A stretch of 64,000 nucleotides of DNA, taken from contig CBDDEJ010000006.1 of NCBI GenBank assembly GCA_965226915.1, positions 186,001-250,000 on the forward strand, read 5' to 3'. This document shows, piece by piece, positions 9,540 through 19,240 of this stretch. This DNA is from Io17-Chloro-G2 sp965226915. Lineage in GTDB: Bacteria > Chloroflexota > Dehalococcoidia > Lucifugimonadales > UBA3495. A program made the position numbers and the translations under genes. Position 1 is the first letter of the stretch. Each line of letters opens with the position of its first letter. The notes below the pieces were generated by a model. It worked only from the letters and a program-made list of their open reading frames with translations. It searched no databases and was not told the DNA's origin.

Positions 9540-9848
9540 CTACTCCCCGGGTAGGACCGGATCAATTATCCATCTTTCTGTCTTGGCGATGTACTGCGCA
9601 GGGTCAAGCTCGCCGTCTACCGCAGCCCTTTCCGGTGAACCGTAGTAAGCCGCCTGTTTGGCGTCCCAATCTTCGGGTCCATCATAGGACACAATCCACA
9701 CGAACTCGTTCCGCTCTCTGATAATCCATGACTGGGGGATGGTGAAGCCGAACCGGTAGTGCAACGGATAAACGAACTTTTTCCAGCCTCCAACGAATTC
9801 ATCCAGTTTTCCGCGGTTGATGGTATAGATCCGTAATTGTGAGATTAT
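9540..9848 (-). CDS. NIPSNAP family protein, apparent ATA start
   Basis: A protein of about 102 residues with the NIPSNAP pattern (dimeric alpha/beta barrel): SQLRIYTINRGKLDEFV, FGFTIPQSWIIRERNEFVW, GPEDWDAKQAAYYGSPER. Alignment with the intact NIPSNAP at 37027-37644 (starts MTSQLRMYTIN) puts the first residue at an ATA codon at 9848-9846, preceded by GGAGAAGGGG. No in-frame ATG or GTG lies at that place; the first ATG is about 30 residues in. Either ATA is used, or the ATG has mutated and the gene is impaired. NIPSNAP proteins have no firmly known bacterial function. The IS1380 copy lies 40 bp upstream and may have cut off the native promoter. Confidence 0.6.
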   Translation of the reverse strand: MISQLRIYTINRGKLDEFVGGWKKFVYPLHYRFGFTIPQSWIIRERNEFVWIVSYDGPEDWDAKQAAYYGSPERAAVDGELDPAQYIAKTERWIIDPVLPGE

Positions 9849-9887
9849 TGCCTTTCCCCTTCTCCATCCGTTCTATCTTCCTTTAAC

Positions 9888-11604
9888 CCCGAATCCACCG
9901 ATAGAGGGCGTGTCGCGACAAGGCGGATAGGGAAGGAAGTGCTCCTCTGAATCTGGGATAATGGTTTTATAACAGAAAACCGACCAGAAACAAGGAGCAC
10001 CCAATAGATGCGACCACGCAACCACCTCGACCGCATCCACATCACCTTCGACGACCACCGCCTGGTCAACAATGCCGGCCTGCTCCTTCCCGCCACCTTG
10101 GCCTTGCACCTCGGCCTTGTCCCAACTGGTTGACCGGCGCCTGGACCTGGGCCGGGCCCCAGGCCGAGCCAACACCGGTGACAAGATGATGACGCTGGTG
10201 GCATCTGCGTTGGCGCGCAGCGCATCGACGACGCCGATGCGCTGCGCGCCGGCGGGACAGCCTGCACCCTGGGCAGTGTGCTCAAGGCGCCCTCCACCCT
10301 GGGCGCCTTCCTGCGCAGCTTTCGCTGGGGCCACGTCCGCCAACTGGACCGGGTGAGCCGCGAGTTGCTGGCCCGGGCCTGGCAGGCCGGAGCCGGACCC
10401 GGCGACGCACCATTTACCATCGACCTTGATTCGACGATCTGCGAGACCTACGGACTGGCCAAGGAGGGCGCCCGCCACCACGGCTACACCGGCGCCCGGG
10501 GCTATCACCCGCTGTTGGCCGTCGCCGCCGGCGCCGGCGACGTGCTGATGTCCCGGCTGCGCGAGGGCCGCGCCAACACCGCCCGCGGGGCCGCCCACTT
10601 CCTGCGGGAGACGGTGGGGCGGGTGCGCTACGCTGGCGCCAGCGGGCAGATCACCCTGCGGGCCGACAGCGGCTTCTATACCCACGCCGTGGTCGCCGTC
10701 TGCCGCAAGCTGGACGTGCGCTTCTCCATCACCATCCGCCAGCACAAAAGCCTGCGCAATCTCATCTAGGCCATACCCGAAGCTGCCTGGACGCCGATTC
10801 CCTACTGGATGGACGGCGCCGCCGCTGTGGCCGAGACGACTTATACCCCCTTCCAGAGTGAGCCGGACGCCGCGCCGGTGCGGCTCATCGTCCGGCGGGT
10901 GCAGCCGACCCCCGGTTCCCAACTGGCCCTCTTCGCCACCGACAGTTATCACGGCTTCATCACCGACCGGGACGGAGAGACCCTGGAACTGGAGGCCGAC
11001 CACCGCCGCCACGCCGAGATCGAGAATGCGATACGCAACCTCAAGTACGGCGTCGGGTTGAACCACATGCCGTCCGGCCGCTTCGCCGCCAACGGCGCCT
11101 GGCTGGCCGTCCAGGTGATGGCCCACAACCTGGCCCGCTGGACCGCGCGCATCGGCCTGGGCGAGCAGATCGTGACCACCAAGACCCTCAGGCGACGGTT
11201 CTTCTCCCTGGCCGGACGGCTCACCCGCTCGGCGCGCCGCCTCACCCTGCATCTGCCCCAGCGCTGGCCTTGGGAAACCCAGTTCAGTCGCGCCCTGGCC
11301 CGGCTGCGCGCCCTGCCACTCCCAGCCTGACGACCCGTCTGCAACTGACCCGCCATCCGGCCAACTGAACGTCCCGGCAAACTCGCGCCAGTCCCGGTCC
11401 GCGAGCGCCTCTTCCCGTGTCCTATCCCGCCATCTCGCTCAGCACAGCCACTGCAGACCGCCATCGGCGCCCCCAAAAGCGCCTGCGACCGCCCGCCAAC
11501 CTCCCGTCTACCCGAATTCGAGCCCGGATCATCGCGCCTGCAACTCCCTCCCCCCTCTTCCGCTGTCCTCACGCCCTCCATCCGGGTCCATCGGTGGATT
11601 CGGA
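9888..11604 (+). mobile_element. IS1380-family element, decayed copy A
   Basis: The element is bounded by inverted ends that share CCGAATCCACCGAT (left end 9889, right end as GGTGGATTCGG at 11593-11603). The hexamer TTTAAC occurs on both sides (9882-9887 and 11605-11610) and is the probable target duplication. It is nearly identical over its whole length to the copy at 23634-25342, in the same orientation. Its transposase is broken (see the pseudogene entry), so this copy could move only if helped in trans. Confidence 0.85.
10008..11330 (+). pseudogene. IS1380-family transposase, inactivated
   Basis: Compared with the intact copy at 23754-25079, three lesions are seen. There is an extra base near 10119 (CTTGTCCC against CTTTCCC) that leads to a stop within five codons. 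A 4-bp loss near 10212 restores the frame. A GAG-to-TAG nonsense change lies at 10767-10769. The rest matches closely, including DLDSTICETYGLAKEGA, RADSGFYTHAVVAVC and HRRHAEIENAIRNLKYG, which carry the DDE residues. Recent decay after duplication is the simplest reading. Confidence 0.9.
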
Positions 11605-11708
11605 TTTAACAGGTCGCATAATAGGTCGCAACCCAGTTGGCTTCAACGGACCCGTCATCTTTCCCCATGCGCTAATTACTTGACCAGAACCACATCAACA
11701 AGAAGCTT

Positions 11709-11766
11709 ACGCCCTCAGTATCTCCCGCCGGGACAGCACCCGCTCCATTAACGGCCGTGCGCCCAG
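11709..11766 (-). repeat. Kinase-gene 3'-end remnant R1
   Basis: About 58 bp matching the last codons of the kinase-AAA-TPR gene (compare 15058-15120). On the minus strand it encodes the series ERVLSRREIL. It begins about 5 bp downstream of the cupin stop codon. Homology ends at GCCCAG, after which the sequence is unrelated. Confidence 0.85.
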
Positions 11767-11770
11767 ATCT

Positions 11771-12103
11771 CTAGTCAGGCAGCAGCATTAAAGCGGAGAC
11801 GTGGTCAGTGACGTACCGGGTGGTATGGCCGTGCCCGGTCACGTCCTCGATCAAGCGAACATCACCGGGGCCGAACTTGTGTACGGTGCCGTCTCCAAGC
11901 CCTATTTCCAGCTCCCCCGAGAGGGTGATCAACCACCTCTTGTTGGGCGCTTGGTGAAAATCCATGAAGCGGCCGCCCTGATTCTGCTGGATCTGTAGGC
12001 CCTTCACGGCCTGTGACTCTCCCAACTCAGGGTGGGCCGAAAGTGGCAATTCCTCGATGTGCGTCTCGTTGTCGGTTCCGGTGTACATCCTGTAGATGCC
12101 CAT
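11771..12103 (-). CDS. Cupin-domain protein
   Basis: A 110-residue single-cupin protein. The region NKRWLITLSGELEIGLGDG, then FGPGDVRLIEDVTGHGHTT corresponds to the two cupin motifs. The first lacks the usual His-x-His pair (the RWLITLSGELEI strand shows no His before the Gly), and the second keeps HGH, so metal binding may be altered. Small cupins of this kind act as isomerases, dioxygenases or binding proteins; the sequence does not decide. It heads away from the DUF4286 gene with 78 bp between them and is followed directly by kinase remnant R1. Confidence 0.8.
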   Translation of the reverse strand: MGIYRMYTGTDNETHIEELPLSAHPELGESQAVKGLQIQQNQGGRFMDFHQAPNKRWLITLSGELEIGLGDGTVHKFGPGDVRLIEDVTGHGHTTRYVTDHVSALMLLPD

Positions 12104-12181
12104 GTCATAGGATCCTCCACTATTGAATTCATTGAGCTTCGAAAATGTTTCAAAGGCTTGATTTCTGAGTCGGGGCAGGGC

Positions 12182-12841
12182 TTACAGTTGGAACGTCTTT
12201 TTCCAGGTCCCAGGGGAACCAGTCGCGTGGGTCATTAACTCCCGCATCCTGGGATTGTCCGCATTGATTTCGCGCTGCTCCAGCCACTTTTCCGTCGCTG
12301 ACACATTTTCATTTTCGAACTCGTACACCACAGCGTATTTAGGCTCCCCTCGAACGATCTTCCAGCGGCGGCCGCGAATGCACCCCGGTACTTTTTCGTA
12401 GTTAGGCACGTAGACACCACTGTACCACTGGTTCCATTCGGCTTCGTTTTCAGGGGCTATGCTCATCCGGCCTATCTGCAGCGCCGGGGCCATGTCTGCA
12501 TTGGCGATTTCGTCGGTGAGTTCGGCCGGGTAAATCATCTCATAGACGTTGCTGATGAGGTTGGCGCCGACCCCCCGGGGCCCGGCGCGAAGGCTCCTTT
12601 CGGTAGGTTGACGATTTATAAAGGCATCGGTTTCAATAACCGCCGGACTTCCCAGCTCGTAGCAAGCCAGATGCTTGGGACCGCTGCTAACCGCCTCGTA
12701 ACGGGCCGCGTTGAGAACACCGGGCACGGCTAGGAGCTCGGCCAGGTGCTCCTCGTTGTAGTAGCCGTTGAATTCGGCCAGTTTATCGGCGGACACATCC
12801 ACCCATACCATGAACAGGCCAGTTCCCTTTTTGTTTGCCAC
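12182..12841 (-). CDS. DUF4286 (EthD-like) family protein
   Basis: A 219-residue protein made of two ferredoxin-like alpha/beta halves. The first half reads FMVWVDVSADKLAEFNGYYN to HLACYELGSP; the second reads LQIGRMSIAPENEAEWNQWY to YAVVYEFENENVS. This is the DUF4286/EthD-like dimeric barrel layout. Members are often found beside degradation genes for hydroxylated or lactone substrates. Here the gene sits between a cupin gene and a 2-hydroxyacid dehydrogenase on the same strand, consistent with a small catabolic operon. No catalytic residue can be named. Confidence 0.75.
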   Translation of the reverse strand: MANKKGTGLFMVWVDVSADKLAEFNGYYNEEHLAELLAVPGVLNAARYEAVSSGPKHLACYELGSPAVIETDAFINRQPTERSLRAGPRGVGANLISNVYEMIYPAELTDEIANADMAPALQIGRMSIAPENEAEWNQWYSGVYVPNYEKVPGCIRGRRWKIVRGEPKYAVVYEFENENVSATEKWLEQREINADNPRMRELMTHATGSPGTWKKTFQL

Positions 12842-12986
12842 AATACCACCTCATCAATCGCACAATGTTTGTTGACTGTAGTGACCTTCACCGGCAGTTT
12901 ATTTGGCGCCGATGTCGATACCGATTAATCTCGGGGAAAGACACGCCATAGCGAGCCAACCGGAGGGCGCCATCGAGGCAGGGCGG

Positions 12987-13979
12987 TCATCGTTCGGCCG
13001 ACCCTCTCAGTTGCAGCGACTCCAGTACATCGGGATTCAAAACTCTAATGGATCCACCGCTGGTAAATGCACGGATATCCTCCACCACTTGGGTATAGCG
13101 GACCCTGTAGCCTTCCTCCGTGACATACCCCAAATGGGGAGTGAGCACTGTGTTGGACAACCCCAAAAGAGGATGATTGGGTGGGAGTGGCTCAGTGTCA
13201 AATGTATCAAGCCCAGCCCCTGCGATGGCCCCGCTCGTTGAAGCTTGAATCAACGAAGATTCGTCGACGATCGGTCCTCTGGATATGTTAATCAAGTAGG
13301 CGGTAGGCTTCATCAAGCTTAGCTCTTTGGCTCCCACCAACCCCCTGGTCCGGTCGCTAAGCTGGACGTGGACCGACACTAAGTCGGAATCCATAAACAA
13401 GGTATCTTTGTTTACTAGAGTAGCGCCACACTCCGCCGCCCTCTCAGGGGTAAGATTTTGGCTCCAGGCGATCATGTTCATGCCGAAGGCAGTGCCCACT
13501 CTCGCCACCAAGGAGCCAATATGTCCCAGCCCCAGCAAGCCCAGGGTTTTGTCCTTTAGCCCAACCCCCACCGTTGTGCCCCAATTCCCTTCCCTAGTGA
13601 GCCGGTCTTCCTGCGGGATTCGCCGCACTAGGCCTAATATAAGCCCCCAGGTAAGTTCAGTCGGGCCTTCTCCGACGCCACCTGTTCCAGAGACCACGAT
13701 GCCAAGTTCCGTTGCGGAAGGTATGTCAAATACCGCGTTACCCATCCCTGCCGTAACGAGGAGGCGTAATTCCGGCAATCGCTCAAGTACCGAACGGGGG
13801 AAAGGAGTTCTCTCCCGCATCCCCATGACTACCTGAAAGTCCTTCAACCGCTCCACCAATAGGTCTTCATTTGCGATATGGTCATGGAAAAACTGTACGT
13901 TGACACCAGAGGGTAATTGGGACCAATCAGCCATCTGTTGGGCCACCGCCTGATAATCATCGAGGATCGCTACGTTCAT
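12987..13979 (-). CDS. D-2-hydroxyacid dehydrogenase (NAD-dependent)
   Basis: A 330-residue D-isomer-specific 2-hydroxyacid dehydrogenase. I choose ATG 13979 (MNVAILDDYQAVAQQMADW), which has AAAGGAGACTGTGAAC upstream, over an unsupported upstream start. The Rossmann motif is GLLGLGHIGSLVARVGTAFG; the substrate-binding Arg is in INISRGPIVDE and the catalytic His in LTPHLGYVTEEGYR. The E of the catalytic triad is plausible in DTFDTEPLPPNHPL. It interconverts a 2-keto acid and a D-2-hydroxy acid with NAD(H); the exact substrate is open. It sits downstream of an amidohydrolase gene on the same strand. Confidence 0.9.
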   Translation of the reverse strand: MNVAILDDYQAVAQQMADWSQLPSGVNVQFFHDHIANEDLLVERLKDFQVVMGMRERTPFPRSVLERLPELRLLVTAGMGNAVFDIPSATELGIVVSGTGGVGEGPTELTWGLILGLVRRIPQEDRLTREGNWGTTVGVGLKDKTLGLLGLGHIGSLVARVGTAFGMNMIAWSQNLTPERAAECGATLVNKDTLFMDSDLVSVHVQLSDRTRGLVGAKELSLMKPTAYLINISRGPIVDESSLIQASTSGAIAGAGLDTFDTEPLPPNHPLLGLSNTVLTPHLGYVTEEGYRVRYTQVVEDIRAFTSGGSIRVLNPDVLESLQLRGSAER

Positions 13980-14171
13980 GTTCACAGTCTCCTTTAGGCA
14001 ATATTTCAAGGGGATACCGGGGTGAGAATCACAGAATGGCCTCGGGGTTGGCTGGCGATCCGGTTCCCCCCACGACCCATAGGGGGTTGACGGCGCATCC
14101 CCAGCTGAGCCAGTGAGTGGATCATGTCTGTGGAAGTTGTTGGCAGCCGTGCGCACATACTAAACGCTGGA

Positions 14172-15023
14172 TTATTTTGAATGCGGCGACCAATTGTAAA
14201 TCTTAGAGAGGGTCCTGCCCATAAGTGCGGAACGCTCTGAATCCGAGAGCTGGTCCGTAACCCGGAAGGCCTCAACGCCCTGCTCGTAGCTCAACATTCC
14301 CGTGGCCCGTGTCCAGTCAGTGCCCCACATGCATCGGTCAAAGCCGAACGCATCGAATACCTTGCGCAGCGGCGCCCAGACGTCCGGGTACGGGAAGGGC
14401 TGTTGGGACAGGGTACAGGCTCCGGAGATCTTGATCGCCACGTTGTCGCATGCCGCCAGCGAAATCACGGTTGCCAGATCGGCGAACGGTTCCGGTGGCG
14501 CTGGCGGTTCGTTGGGCTGGGATAAACCCACATGGTCGACCACCATCCGGGTGTCAGGATGACGGCGCGCCAGTTCGAGAAAGAGAGGCAGCTTGCCTGT
14601 AGCCATAACATTTACCGGGAAACCGGCTTGAGCGCCGGCGGCGAGCAATCGATTGACTCCCGGGTCGTCCGCCCCTACGGACTCGTCCCTGAGCATGAGA
14701 CGGGCTCCAATAACGCCCGGCATCCGTGACCACTCGGCAATCTCATCGGCCACCGATTCCGACTGCGGGTCGAATGGCTTGATTAAGCCGAAACGGCCCG
14801 GGTGTTTTGCGTATACCTCGAGCGCATAGCTGGCATCGTAACGATACATACTGAATGGGGAAACCAGCAAAGCCCCGTCGACCCCGACGGCGTCCATAGC
14901 TGCAACCATGTCGTCCCCGTTTACCTTTTCCGGCCACGGAGGGAATGAGACCCAAGGACGCTCAGGCCTATTTCGCTCGTAAGAGTGCACCTGTGAGTCG
15001 ATTGTCATGGTCTGAGTTGCCAT
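14172..15023 (-). CDS. Amidohydrolase_2 family hydrolase
   Basis: A 283-residue TIM-barrel metal hydrolase of the amidohydrolase_2 (2-pyrone-4,6-dicarboxylate lactonase-like) type. It starts IDSQVHSYERNRPERPW, where DSQVH replaces the common DxHxH motif, so the first metal ligand is reduced to one His. Later landmarks are RMVVDHVGLSQPNEPP, VAIKISGACTLSQQPFPYPD and DRCMWGTDWTRATG, with the DHVG His and the GTD Asp conserved. PDC-lactonase-type members need little or no metal, so the altered motif fits this branch. It is the first gene of the operon that continues with the 2-hydroxyacid dehydrogenase, DUF4286 and cupin genes. Confidence 0.85.
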   Translation of the reverse strand: MATQTMTIDSQVHSYERNRPERPWVSFPPWPEKVNGDDMVAAMDAVGVDGALLVSPFSMYRYDASYALEVYAKHPGRFGLIKPFDPQSESVADEIAEWSRMPGVIGARLMLRDESVGADDPGVNRLLAAGAQAGFPVNVMATGKLPLFLELARRHPDTRMVVDHVGLSQPNEPPAPPEPFADLATVISLAACDNVAIKISGACTLSQQPFPYPDVWAPLRKVFDAFGFDRCMWGTDWTRATGMLSYEQGVEAFRVTDQLSDSERSALMGRTLSKIYNWSPHSK

Positions 15024-15057
15024 CTTGTTCCCCCTTTTCTTGCCGATGGCTCGATCA

Positions 15058-18000
15058 TTAAGCCTTCAGTATCTCCCGCCGGAACAGCACCCGCTCTATC
15101 AGAGGACGCATGCCCAGCTCGCTGGAGATGGCCAGAGACTCGTCTAACAAGGCCACGGCCTTCGCCTTATCACCAGCCCCTTCCCTGTCCCTCAACAAGT
15201 CGGCGTAGTCGCAGCAGGCCCACGCCAGCTCTGGCCGGTAGCCCGCCTTGCGACAGAAGGCCAGGGCGTCCTCGAAGTGGACGGCGCCTTGGTCCGAGTC
15301 GCCCATGGTGTGGGCCAGAATTCCTAACACACGGTCAACCGTTAGGAAATTGAACCCAGCGGTGTTGCGATGTGGTTCGAGAGCCGAATATTGTTCTGCC
15401 GCCATGCCCGCGTCGGCCCTTTGGACTGCGAGAATACCAAGGCCCAGATGTATTCCCGATTGGATGCTCGGGAGAGCTTAGCGCGATGCAATGACAACTT
15501 TGGCAGCCGCTACCGCGTAGTCAATGCGGAAAGCAGTTCCGAAAATTCGATAGACCATCGGGATTATCTGTACCGCAAAAGCATTTGACAATAACGTTGA
15601 CCGTGGTCCTGGTTGGCTCTCAGGACCCGTGAGCCGGTTCAAGTAAGCCGCTCCTTGATTAGCATCACCTGTCTCGTACTCCAGGCGCGCTGATACGCTC
15701 AAAACCCTTGGGTCTGTCTCGTCCACCAACAATCCACGATGGCCAAACGCGCGAGCTTCCGCCCAGTCACCTTTTGCCGCGGAAAGGTTTAGGGAACGAC
15801 TGAGCGAACCTCCCAGCCAGAAGCGGTCTTGTAACCGCTCAGCCACGGCCAACGCGGCAGACGCTTGTAGATGGCTTTCTTCAGGCATGCCCAAGCTGTA
15901 GAAGCACTGCAAGGAAGAAGTCGTTTGCTTGCTGGGCCAAATCTATGGCTCTTAGACCGTGTTCCAGGCTTTCCCTCGGCTGCACGTGAAAAACGCCGAT
16001 ATAGGCGAAACTAGCCAATGCTCGCATCTCAAGAGAGATGTCATCCTCTCTTTTGGCTATAACCAAGGCTTGCTCAAAGGCATCTTTGGCGCTGGTATAG
16101 CCGTCCTTTTCAATACCGATTAGACGGATGTACCGGGACAGCAATCTTCCGGCGCAATGGTACCAGGAGAGCGTCCATCAGTTGCACCTGAGTGTTGGCG
16201 CCATCGTCCAGGCCGTCCATGGAGTAGCCTGTCAGGCTGAGACGGCGGTGCGAGAGGTGCTCGAGCAAGTCCGCGCCAGTCCCGTGGTGCAGGGCGACGA
16301 AACCGGCTGGCGCCAGGACGGGAGCAACGGCTATGTTTGGACCTTCAGCACTCCCAGCGAACGATACTTCCTGCGTCGGGGTCGGGATAAGGGGGTGGTG
16401 GATGAGGTGCTGGATTCCTCCTTCAGCGGAGTGTTGGCCAGTGATTTCTACGCGGCCTATAACCACTACCCGGGCCTGAAGCAACGGTGCTGGGCTCATC
16501 TGCTGCGGGATATCCATGACCTGAAAGGGTTGTACCCAGAAGACGCTGGGCTGGCTCAGTGGGCCGAGGCGGTTCACCAGGTCTACACCGAGGCCAAGGC
16601 CTCGGTCCTTCCCCGAGCCCAGCCAGGCCATCGCACCCAGCTAATGCTGGAGGAGAAACTAATGGTCTTGGCGCGGCCTTTCCTTAAAGATCCCCTGGCG
16701 GTTCAGGCCAAGCTCTGCCGGCGCATGGAACGGTTCATCAAGGAACTGTTTGTCTTCGTGTCGGACCCAGCCGTGCCCTCAGACAACAACGCCGCCGAGC
16801 GGAGCCTGCGGCATCTGGTAACCAGTCGCAAGATCAGCGGCGGCACCCGCTCAGGGCAGGCGCCGACAGCAAGATGACCTTGGCATCCCTCTTTGGCACC
16901 TGGCGGGCCAGAGGTCTCAATCCCCTCCTGGAATGCCGCCGGTTGCTCACTTCCCCTCAACTCTGAACAGTTTCTAACGGGCGGCGTTGGGATGCCGTCT
17001 TTAGGAAGGCTGTGATCGAATCAAACAGCCTAAATCGCGCTTGCTCTGGCTCTAACTTGGGCGGGGCTTCTAGGCCGGGCAACTGCTCTCGAACGTCAGA
17101 GACCACCTCGGCGATGTCAGCGGCTCCGGCTCCCATGACCAAGCGCAGCTGCTCTTGGTCAATGTCCCTCACGTAGGAGCGAATGGCCTGCACCCAAGGC
17201 CAATAGAGCGGCACCCCTTGCTCCTCGTAGCAACGGCCCCAAAGCACTTGGCCCCCCCGCAGACCGGCGTAGATGGTCAGCTCTTGGGCAGTACGGGTCT
17301 TGCCTATGCCTGGTTCGCCCACCAGTGTGACCAGCCTGCCACGGCCTGATAGAGCATCCTCAAGGCAACCCTTTAGCTCGCCCATCTCCCGCTGCCGACC
17401 CACAAACACCCCACCGGCCAGGCTGTCCAAGGCATGGGCTTCGTCAACGTCCGTAGACGGTTGTTCCACGTTGGTGGCAAGGTCGATACCATCGAGGGCG
17501 GACAAAACGTCTGATGCCGACTCAGGCCGCTCAGACTGGTCCTTCGCGAGGAGGCGCATTATCAGCGCTTCCAACGGGCGCGGGCACTCGCCGTTGTGCC
17601 AGGTGGGGCTGACCGGAGCCGTGTTGATGTGCTGGCCGATGATGGCTACCGAGTCGTCTCCCAAGAAGGGCGGCCTGCCGGTGACCATCTCGTAGAGCAT
17701 GGCCCCCAGGGAATACAGGTCGGACCTAGGAGTCACGTCTCCCCCCATGGCCTGCTCTGGTGGCATATAGGAGACGGTGCCCACCATCATGCCTTCGGTG
17801 GTCAGCCGAGACCGGTCCAGTGCTACCGCCAACCCGAAGTCGCCTATCTTGGCCACTCCATCCGAGGTTATCGAGACGTTGCCGGGCTTCAGGTCACGGT
17901 GGACGATGCCCCTGCTGTGGGCGAACTCCAGACCCCGGCATGTCTCCACGGCGATGCTAATTGCCTGGTCCAAAGGCAGCCGGTGGCCGTCGGCATCCTC

Positions 18001-18491
18001 GATGACGCCTTCAACGTCGCCGCCGCCCATGAGTTCCGTGACCATGTAGGGCTGGCCGTGTTCCTCGCCCAGGTCGAAAACGGTGACTATGTGGGGATGG
18101 GAACCTAGACGGCCCATGGCCTGGGCTTCCCGTTGGATGCGAGTGCGCGACACGTCGTCCAGGCCTTCGGTCTTAATCAGGGCAAAGGCTACTTCCCGGT
18201 CCAGCAGGGTGTCTTGGGCCAGGTAAACCTTTTTCTTGCCGCCCTCACCCAGGAAGCGCTTGACCTGGTAGCGGTGGTTGGCGAAGGAGGTGGGCTGGTA
18301 GTCTGAGTTGCATCGGATCCCAGCGCCCGTTCCGCTGTTGTCAAGAATGCTATGGCGTCGACGTTCTGAGGGTCCATGGCTAGGACTGCTTGCGACCTGT
18401 CGTGGACGATTCGCCAATCGAGTTGTTTTATCGCCGCTTCCGCTTCGTCAAGCAAAAGATCGATTTGCCGCTGGAGTCGTTCGCTTGCCAT
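15058..18491 (-). pseudogene. Serine/threonine kinase-AAA-TPR regulator, degraded and interrupted by IS66
   Basis: A large regulator, now broken. From ATG 18491 the order is: N-terminal helix MASERLQRQIDLLLDEAEAA; a frameshift near 18300; protein kinase domain with GEGGKKKVYLAQD, HRDLKPGN and KIGDFGLAV; then the start of an AAA ATPase with VGEPGIGKTRTA (Walker A). At about 16975 it is replaced by an IS66 piece. It resumes at GRLLSRYIRLIG near 16150 with TPR-like repeats, shifts frame near 15900, meets an in-frame TAA at 15478-15480, and ends in MRPLIERVLFRREILKA. The central ATPase part is missing altogether. Family members probably sense an unknown signal and act as cytoplasmic regulators (inference). 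Confidence 0.9.
16155..16974 (+). mobile_element. IS66-family remnant inside the kinase gene
   Basis: This carries the C-terminal two-thirds of an IS66 TnpC transposase: HLSVGAIVQAVHGVA, PVVQGDETGWRQDG, VLASDFYAAYNHYPGLKQRC, and VPSDNNAAERSLRHLV, which hold the DDE residues. The N-terminus and left end are missing, and a frameshift near 16858 separates the last 40 residues (MTLASLFGTWRARGLNPLLE). The right end appears to be TGAACAGTTTC at 16964-16974, abutting kinase codons. Because both the IS left part and the kinase centre are gone, the insertion was followed by a deletion. Confidence 0.8.
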
Positions 18492-18500
18492 GACGTGGAG

Positions 18501-18530
18501 ATAATAATGCTGGCGCTATGTACATGTCCA
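18501..18530 (-). promoter_or_regulatory. Promoter of the kinase-AAA-TPR gene
   Basis: On the minus strand TGGACA (-35, 18530-18525) is followed after 18 bp by TATTAT (-10, 18506-18501), nine bases before the ATG at 18491. This spacing implies a leaderless or nearly leaderless transcript. The same block recurs at 40591-40620, and a variant at 49867-49895 and 59440-59468, which supports its being functional. Confidence 0.65.
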
Positions 18531-18758
18531 TTTCGTGGAAAGAGTCATCTATGGTGATCGCCAGGAATCACTCCTGGTTCTGAGCGGTAGGACAGGGGAA
18601 CCACACGGGGATGGATGTTTGCTGTGATCAACTTTTTTTATTTCTTTCTGTGCAAGGTAGATTGATGTATTCAATTGTGGCGATTTACGCTGATATGCGA
18701 ACCGTCACGATTCGTGGACGGTAGGCAGTGAAGGTTGAAAAAGCAAGACTGACTAAAT

Positions 18759-18937
18759 CTAGAGGTCTGGCCGGAAAGCCATTGGCCGGGTTTCGCGCTA
18801 CGCCAGACAGACGTATTATAGTCTTATGTGGCATGATAGTGTCTGTAATACGGTTCAAGAACCCACTGTTACATCGACAATCGTCGCTAAGAAAACGACG
18901 ACTTGGGGAGAATCGGGGTTTCCGTCCGAGTTTCTAG
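18759..18937. mobile_element. 171-bp MITE, copy 1
   Basis: A 171-bp element flanked by CTAG on both sides (18759-18762, 18934-18937). The imperfect terminal inverted repeats share a CGGAAA core near each end. It is almost identical to the copies at 19393-19571 and, inverted, 54040-54218. It encodes no protein of its own. It sits between TAAAT and AGGAGGATGG, directly in front of a possible ribosome binding site. Confidence 0.85.
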
Positions 18938-19240
18938 GAGGATGGCGATGCCAACGACATATGTCCGTGATTCAATTTTAAGGATTCTTTGAGTGATGCC
19001 GAAGTACTCGGTTACTGGAAATTCTTAGTCGATGAGATAGCCTGGGTTACCTAGCGACCAATCCTCGTGCCTGATGGAACGTGCGGTCAAAGGGAAATCC
19101 AAGAAGCCCCATCAGGCCAGAGAAAAGGGCTTCCGCGAGAAGGGCGGGACATCTCTTCCTCTTCATTGCACTGGCCCCTTCCCGTAATTGCACCTATCCA
19201 TCTAGGCGGAATTTGCCAGGATGCACGCCTGGCTGTGACA
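18938..19240. other. Sequence without recognisable gene
   Basis: Right of MITE copy 1 an AGGAGG site and ATG (18950) open only a 14-codon frame (MPTTYVRDSILRIL). The rest up to the end of the hydrolase pseudogene shows no protein homology I can identify. The 220 bp left of the MITE (18541-18758) also shows nothing. Confidence 0.4.

Noticed and set aside
9873..11252. A 459-codon open frame antisense to IS1380 copy A, and a similar one (470 codons) antisense to copy B at 23589-25001
   Set aside because: Low-complexity Gly/Ala/Val-rich translation caused by the GC-rich codons of the transposase on the other strand; no motif and no ribosome binding site.
18189..18300. Continuation of the kinase N-terminal frame past 18300
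   Set aside because: After the frameshift this frame translates to Ser/Pro/Arg-rich sequence antagonistic to the clear kinase motifs in the other frame.
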